A stretch of 64,000 nucleotides of DNA from Hymenobacter sp. J193. Its GTDB lineage: Bacteria; Bacteroidota; Bacteroidia; Cytophagales; Hymenobacteraceae. Positions 62,357 to 64,000 of this stretch are shown piece after piece. Position 1 is the first letter of the stretch. Each line of letters begins with the position of its first letter. The position numbers and the translations under genes are program-made. The stretch covers positions 496,001-560,000 of the forward strand of contig NZ_JAJONE010000001.1 in NCBI RefSeq assembly GCF_024700075.1, written 5' to 3'. Under the pieces are notes generated by a model. It did no database searches, had not been told where the DNA came from, and worked only from the letters and a program-made list of their open reading frames with translations.

Positions 62357-63006
62357 GGCTGATTCCGGGAGGTTCGGTTTGTGAACAGTCTCTTCAGCTC
62401 CTGTTTGGCCTTGCGGTGCCCGGCACCAGCCGCTTTGCCAAACCAGAAGGCTGCCCAACGGTCGGAAGCCGCCACGCCTTCACCGGACAGATAGCACAAA
62501 CCCAGGTTGTATTGGGCCTTCCTATCCCCGTTCCGGGCCGCTTTCCGGTACCAGTACACCGCCTGGCTGTAATCCTCTGGAACTCCCACACCCAGCATAT
62601 AACAGTAGCCCAGGTCGCGCTGAGCCTCTGCATCTCCGGCCTCGGCGGCCCGCCGGAACCATGATACCGCCAAAGGCAGGTTCTGCTCCACTCCATTTCC
62701 GTTCCGGAGGCTAAACCCAACGTTGTAGGCCGCATCAATATGCCCTTGTTCCGCCGCCTGCAGAAAATACTGGTATGCCTGGTGCAAATCGATAGGTACT
62801 CCTCTACCGTGCTCGTAGCAAGTGCCTAAGTAAAATAACGCGCGTCTATGCCCCTGTTTCGCCGCTGTTTCCCAATAGTGCAGCACCTTTTCCCAGGTCA
62901 CCGGGCGGAGCCGATGGCGGCCAAAAGCCAGCCGGTAGCCGAGCCTAAACAGGGCATCAGTATCCCCGGCATCAGCCTGTTTCTGCAGATAGCGCGTGGT
63001 TTCCAT
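62353..63006 (-). CDS. Sel1-repeat protein
   Basis: The 217-residue soluble protein consists of about five Sel1-like (SLR) repeats of 36 residues with the A-x-x-x-L/G-x-x-Y-x-x-G-x-G-V pattern, for example ALFYLGTCYEHGRGVPIDLHQAYQYFLQAAEQGH and AQRDLGYCYMLGVGVPEDYSQAVYWYRKAARNG. Such superhelices mediate protein-protein contact. It is coupled to the phosphodiesterase-like gene by an ATGA overlap, but lacks a signal peptide, so a direct physical partnership is not certain. Confidence 0.9.
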   Translation of the reverse strand: METTRYLQKQADAGDTDALFRLGYRLAFGRHRLRPVTWEKVLHYWETAAKQGHRRALFYLGTCYEHGRGVPIDLHQAYQYFLQAAEQGHIDAAYNVGFSLRNGNGVEQNLPLAVSWFRRAAEAGDAEAQRDLGYCYMLGVGVPEDYSQAVYWYRKAARNGDRKAQYNLGLCYLSGEGVAASDRWAAFWFGKAAGAGHRKAKQELKRLFTNRTSRNQP

Positions 63007-63008
63007 TA

Positions 63009-63452
63009 CTACCCTCCTCTTTCAGTCCACCCTGTCTTCGTCATTTCGAAGCGTACTTCGCCGCTGCTGGTGCGGCCGGTTTCCTGCCAGCCCTGGCGGC
63101 GGTAGAATGCCTCGGCGCGGGTACCGGGGCTGGTGCTGAGCCAGATGGTTTCGGGGGTTTGTTGGAAGTACCAGTCGAGCATGAGTTGGTGCAGATGACT
63201 GCCAATGCCGCGCTGGTCGAAATCAGGATGCACGAACAAGGCCCAGATACTGTGGTCCTGCAGATCGGCAATGGCAAAGCCTGCCACCGCTCCGTTTACT
63301 TCGCACACCCAGCCGCGGCCCCGGCGCGTGAGGTAGTCGAGGTAGTGCGCTTCGGTGACGAGGGCGCGGTTGCGCAGCACGTTTTCGCGCACGGCAAAGC
63401 GCACTGCTGTCAGCTGGGGAATGTCCTCGGGCCGGGCGTCGCGGAAAAGCAT
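63009..63452 (-). CDS. GNAT-family N-acetyltransferase
   Basis: The 147-residue protein begins MLFRDARPEDIPQLTAVRFAVREN and shows the acetyl-CoA loop DFDQRGIGSHLHQLMLDWYF (R/Q-x-x-G-x-G/A) and the C-terminal GTRAEAFYRRQGWQETG. Substrate unknown. It ends two bases before the Sel1 gene start, so it is likely cotranscribed with the Sel1 and phosphodiesterase-like genes. Confidence 0.9.
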   Translation of the reverse strand: MLFRDARPEDIPQLTAVRFAVRENVLRNRALVTEAHYLDYLTRRGRGWVCEVNGAVAGFAIADLQDHSIWALFVHPDFDQRGIGSHLHQLMLDWYFQQTPETIWLSTSPGTRAEAFYRRQGWQETGRTSSGEVRFEMTKTGWTERGG

Positions 63453-63524
63453 GGGGGTTTAGGTAAACTGGTCGTCGCGCCAGTCATGCAGAAGCGTGAC
63501 GCGCTATGAATGACGAACTGCTAA

Positions 63525-64000
63525 TTAACTGAGCTCATACGGGTAGCCAATTTCCTGCAGGTCCGCCGCCAGCTGAGGCCAGTCGGTCAGCTCGTTGTTG
63601 AGGGCCAGCGCGGTGGCTTTCGTCAGGGGCTCGTGGCGGTAGATGCGGGCTACGTCTTCCGGCTCGATAGGGTCCCGGTCGGTGTCTTCGAGGTAGTACT
63701 CGTTGGCCCAGTCGGCGTATGTTTCGGGCTGGCCGTCGAAGATGAACAGCAGCTCGTCGGAGCCATCGTCCTCGTCTTCAATCAGGCCGGTTTGCCAGCC
63801 GTGGGCGGGCGTGTACCACAGGCAGGACGTGGTACCAATGGAATTCACCGGCTCCCCGAACATGAACTCTTCGAATGCCTCGGGAAGGCCGCGCGTCACC
63901 TGGGCTTTCTCGGGCTGGTCGTACCCGGCCAGAAAGCCGTTGATACAGCAGCCCTCGGGCCGGAACAGCACCAGCAGCTGGTCACCTTCCCCGTCGTTCA
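63525..64000 (-). CDS. Hypothetical protein, 5' end outside the window
   Basis: The frame is open through the window end and reads NDGEGDQLLVLFRPEGCCINGFLAGYDQPEKAQ onward to YPYELS. At least 158 residues are present, acidic, without membrane segments. A VNSIGTTSCLWYTPAHGWQTG core and a following EDEDDGSDELLFIFDGQPETYADWANEYY stretch resemble SMI1/immunity-type proteins in composition only. The family is not recognised, and the N-terminus is missing. Confidence 0.7.
   Translation of the reverse strand, partial: NDGEGDQLLVLFRPEGCCINGFLAGYDQPEKAQVTRGLPEAFEEFMFGEPVNSIGTTSCLWYTPAHGWQTGLIEDEDDGSDELLFIFDGQPETYADWANEYYLEDTDRDPIEPEDVARIYRHEPLTKATALALNNELTDWPQLAADLQEIGYPYELS

Noticed and set aside
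1..64000. tRNA, rRNA or riboswitch genes
   Set aside because: No cloverleaf end (GGTTCGA with CCA-side pairing), rRNA segment or known riboswitch core was noticed by eye; a tRNAscan or Rfam run would settle it.

Overview
The window looks like a chromosomal segment of a high-GC member of the Bacteroidota, most probably Hymenobacter or a close relative. The evidence is indirect but consistent. At least five secreted proteins end in a type IX secretion (Por) sorting domain with a YPNP or FPNP motif. Starts lack clear Shine-Dalgarno sequences. The protein families present (DUF4241, giant PspA-linked AAA+ ATPase, GH64/GH18 with CBM6 modules, FG-GAP repeats) are typical of that group. No rRNA, tRNA, cas genes or intact insertion sequence were recognised.

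Layout. 1-6990: a clipped gene end, a 30-bp inverted repeat, an NCS1 permease, an EptA-like phosphotransferase, a DUF418 membrane protein, selO and a small unknown gene. 6998-18750: a divergent unit made of an XRE regulator with palindromic operators facing a long membrane-stress operon. That operon runs YjfI-like protein, PspA, YqiJ-like OB protein, flotillin, lipoprotein, small membrane protein, a 1642-residue AAA+ ATPase and another small membrane protein. 18797-36720: mostly single housekeeping or accessory genes, including a PNPOx-fold protein, DUF4241, NHL repeats, an SDR, a Tat-exported asparaginase coupled to cutC, a methyltransferase, a PAS histidine kinase, a GreA/B factor, an amine oxidase, an S1/P1 nuclease and a RecE-like nuclease. 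Two small MITE-like elements with TAA target duplications lie here, together with several broken genes.

36836-47090: four consecutive minus-strand genes for large secreted enzymes: a GH18 chitinase, a GH71/99-like mannan hydrolase, a metzincin protease and a GH64 beta-1,3-glucanase. They share nearly identical CBM6 and beta-gamma-crystallin modules and T9SS signals. Chitin, beta-1,3-glucan, mannan and protein are the main fungal wall polymers, so this reads as a fungal-wall-degrading locus whose binding modules were spread by recent duplication or gene conversion. 47696-53591 is a divergent tripartite RND efflux operon with a terminator-like hairpin in its leader. 53673-57704 is a 21-repeat FG-GAP surface protein.

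58632-58838, between two convergent genes, holds the most unusual signal in the window. Five copies of the perfect palindrome GCACCGGTGC stand exactly 42 bp apart (four helical turns), separated by unique 32-bp spacers. 60385-64000 carries a nitroreductase, a monooxygenase-fold protein, a class II cyclic-nucleotide phosphodiesterase-like hydrolase coupled to a Sel1 protein, a GNAT enzyme and a clipped gene.
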